In this document: positions 63,733 through 64,000 of the stretch, in pieces
How the letters are laid out: every line of letters starts with the position of its first letter
Position numbering within the stretch: position 1 is the first letter of the stretch
Notes under the pieces: generated by a model
Told to the model about the DNA's origin: nothing
The model's database searches: none
The model's input: only the letters and a program-made list of their open reading frames with translations
Assembly (NCBI GenBank): GCA_014925825.1
Contig: JACGCK010000011.1
Coordinates: 372,001-436,000 of the forward strand
Source: Pholiota molesta
Taxonomy: Eukaryota; Basidiomycota; Agaricomycetes; Agaricales; Strophariaceae
Length of the DNA: 64,000 bases
Direction of reading: 5' to 3'
Position numbers and translations under genes: made by a program

Positions 63733-64000
63733 AGGCCAGTTTCATGGTAGTAGGCGACGTCCGTTTGTAGGAGTGTATCTGTATCTTGAACAACGTGCAT
63801 ATATTGCGATGCATCGTATTTTTTTTGTAAGTATGTAAAATAATGAAACGTATTTTCAATGGAATAAAGGGAAAGAATTATGAAGGCCCGGTTGGATTTT
63901 TTTTTTTGTCTCAGCGAAACAAAACGAAGCAAGAAAATACAACCTTGAATTCACAAAGGCGCCAGAGCGCATTGTCCCTTCTCGGGAACGAAAAACATTT
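63733..64000. other. 3' end of window, no further gene seen
   Basis: 268 bp after the PHD-like stop. It includes ATTTTTTTTGTAAG at about 63820 and a T-rich patch near 63897-63907, but no exon or RNA structure. Confidence 0.5.

Noticed and set aside
62802..63932. Long minus-strand open frame of 376 codons
   Set aside because: It is antisense to the PHD-like gene in GC-rich DNA, where stop codons are rare; the composition is low complexity with no motif.

Overview
The window is nuclear DNA from a filamentous fungus, most likely a basidiomycete (Agaricomycotina). Genes are dense and cut by many introns of about 45-70 bp, nearly all GT-AG. The gene set is fungal: DASH subunit Dad2, a CSC1-type 7TM channel, EF-hand MscS channel, two Mediator subunits, ATP-dependent PEP carboxykinase and a class II P450. 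No bacterial operons, viral genes or CRISPR arrays were seen.

Layout. 1-1.2 kb: eroded or unrecognised minus-strand coding fragments. 1.4-2.6 kb: palmitoyl-protein thioesterase. 3.1-7.3 kb: a large disordered protein with W/P repeats and one C-terminal membrane segment. 7.4-8.6 kb: AT-rich spacer. 8.6-11.3 kb: MscS-like channel. 11.6-13.3 kb: TFIIIA-like nine-zinc-finger gene with four frame breaks, then tRNA-Gln. 13.8-16.2 kb: P450 (minus). 17.8-18.1 kb: DMAC1-like protein. 18.2-20.7 kb: enoyl-CoA hydratase and a YCII-domain protein (both minus). 20.9-23.5 kb: BTB protein, a foldback element, and a RING protein. 23.7-29.5 kb: MED12 (minus). 29.8 kb: DAD2. 30.4-34.4 kb: CSC1-like channel (minus). 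35.5-41.3 kb: full-size ABCA transporter. 41.6-44.9 kb: SCYL1/Cex1-like pseudokinase (minus). 45.1-49.4 kb: MED14. 49.6-52.6 kb: SLX1 nuclease with a tandem-repeat tail (minus). 53-53.6 kb: GNAT. 54.2-56.2 kb: PCK1. 57-59.6 kb: BiP/Kar2. 60.6-61.6 kb: unknown multi-pass membrane protein (minus). 61.8-63.7 kb: PHD-like zinc-finger protein in markedly GC-rich DNA.

Most genes are unrelated housekeeping functions. Several pairs share divergent promoters: YCII/BTB, MED12/DAD2, CSC1/ABCA, SCYL1/MED14, GNAT/PCK1 and membrane protein/PHD protein.

The strongest unexpected signals are: (a) a 198-bp foldback element with two 95-nt arms flanked by GTTAT direct repeats; (b) recurrent single-base frame breaks, almost all deletions, in otherwise well-conserved genes (TFIIIA x4, MED12 x3, enoyl-CoA hydratase, CSC1, SLX1, plus one apparent insertion in the MscS gene), which look more like a sequence or assembly artefact than genuine decay; (c) two GC-AG introns supported by protein continuity; (d) an SLX1 tail of about 200-bp repeats carrying RPRK/GRPRK AT-hook-like motifs; and (e) a RING protein with a SUMO-interacting-like motif. 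I found no clear evidence for a wholly new multi-gene system.
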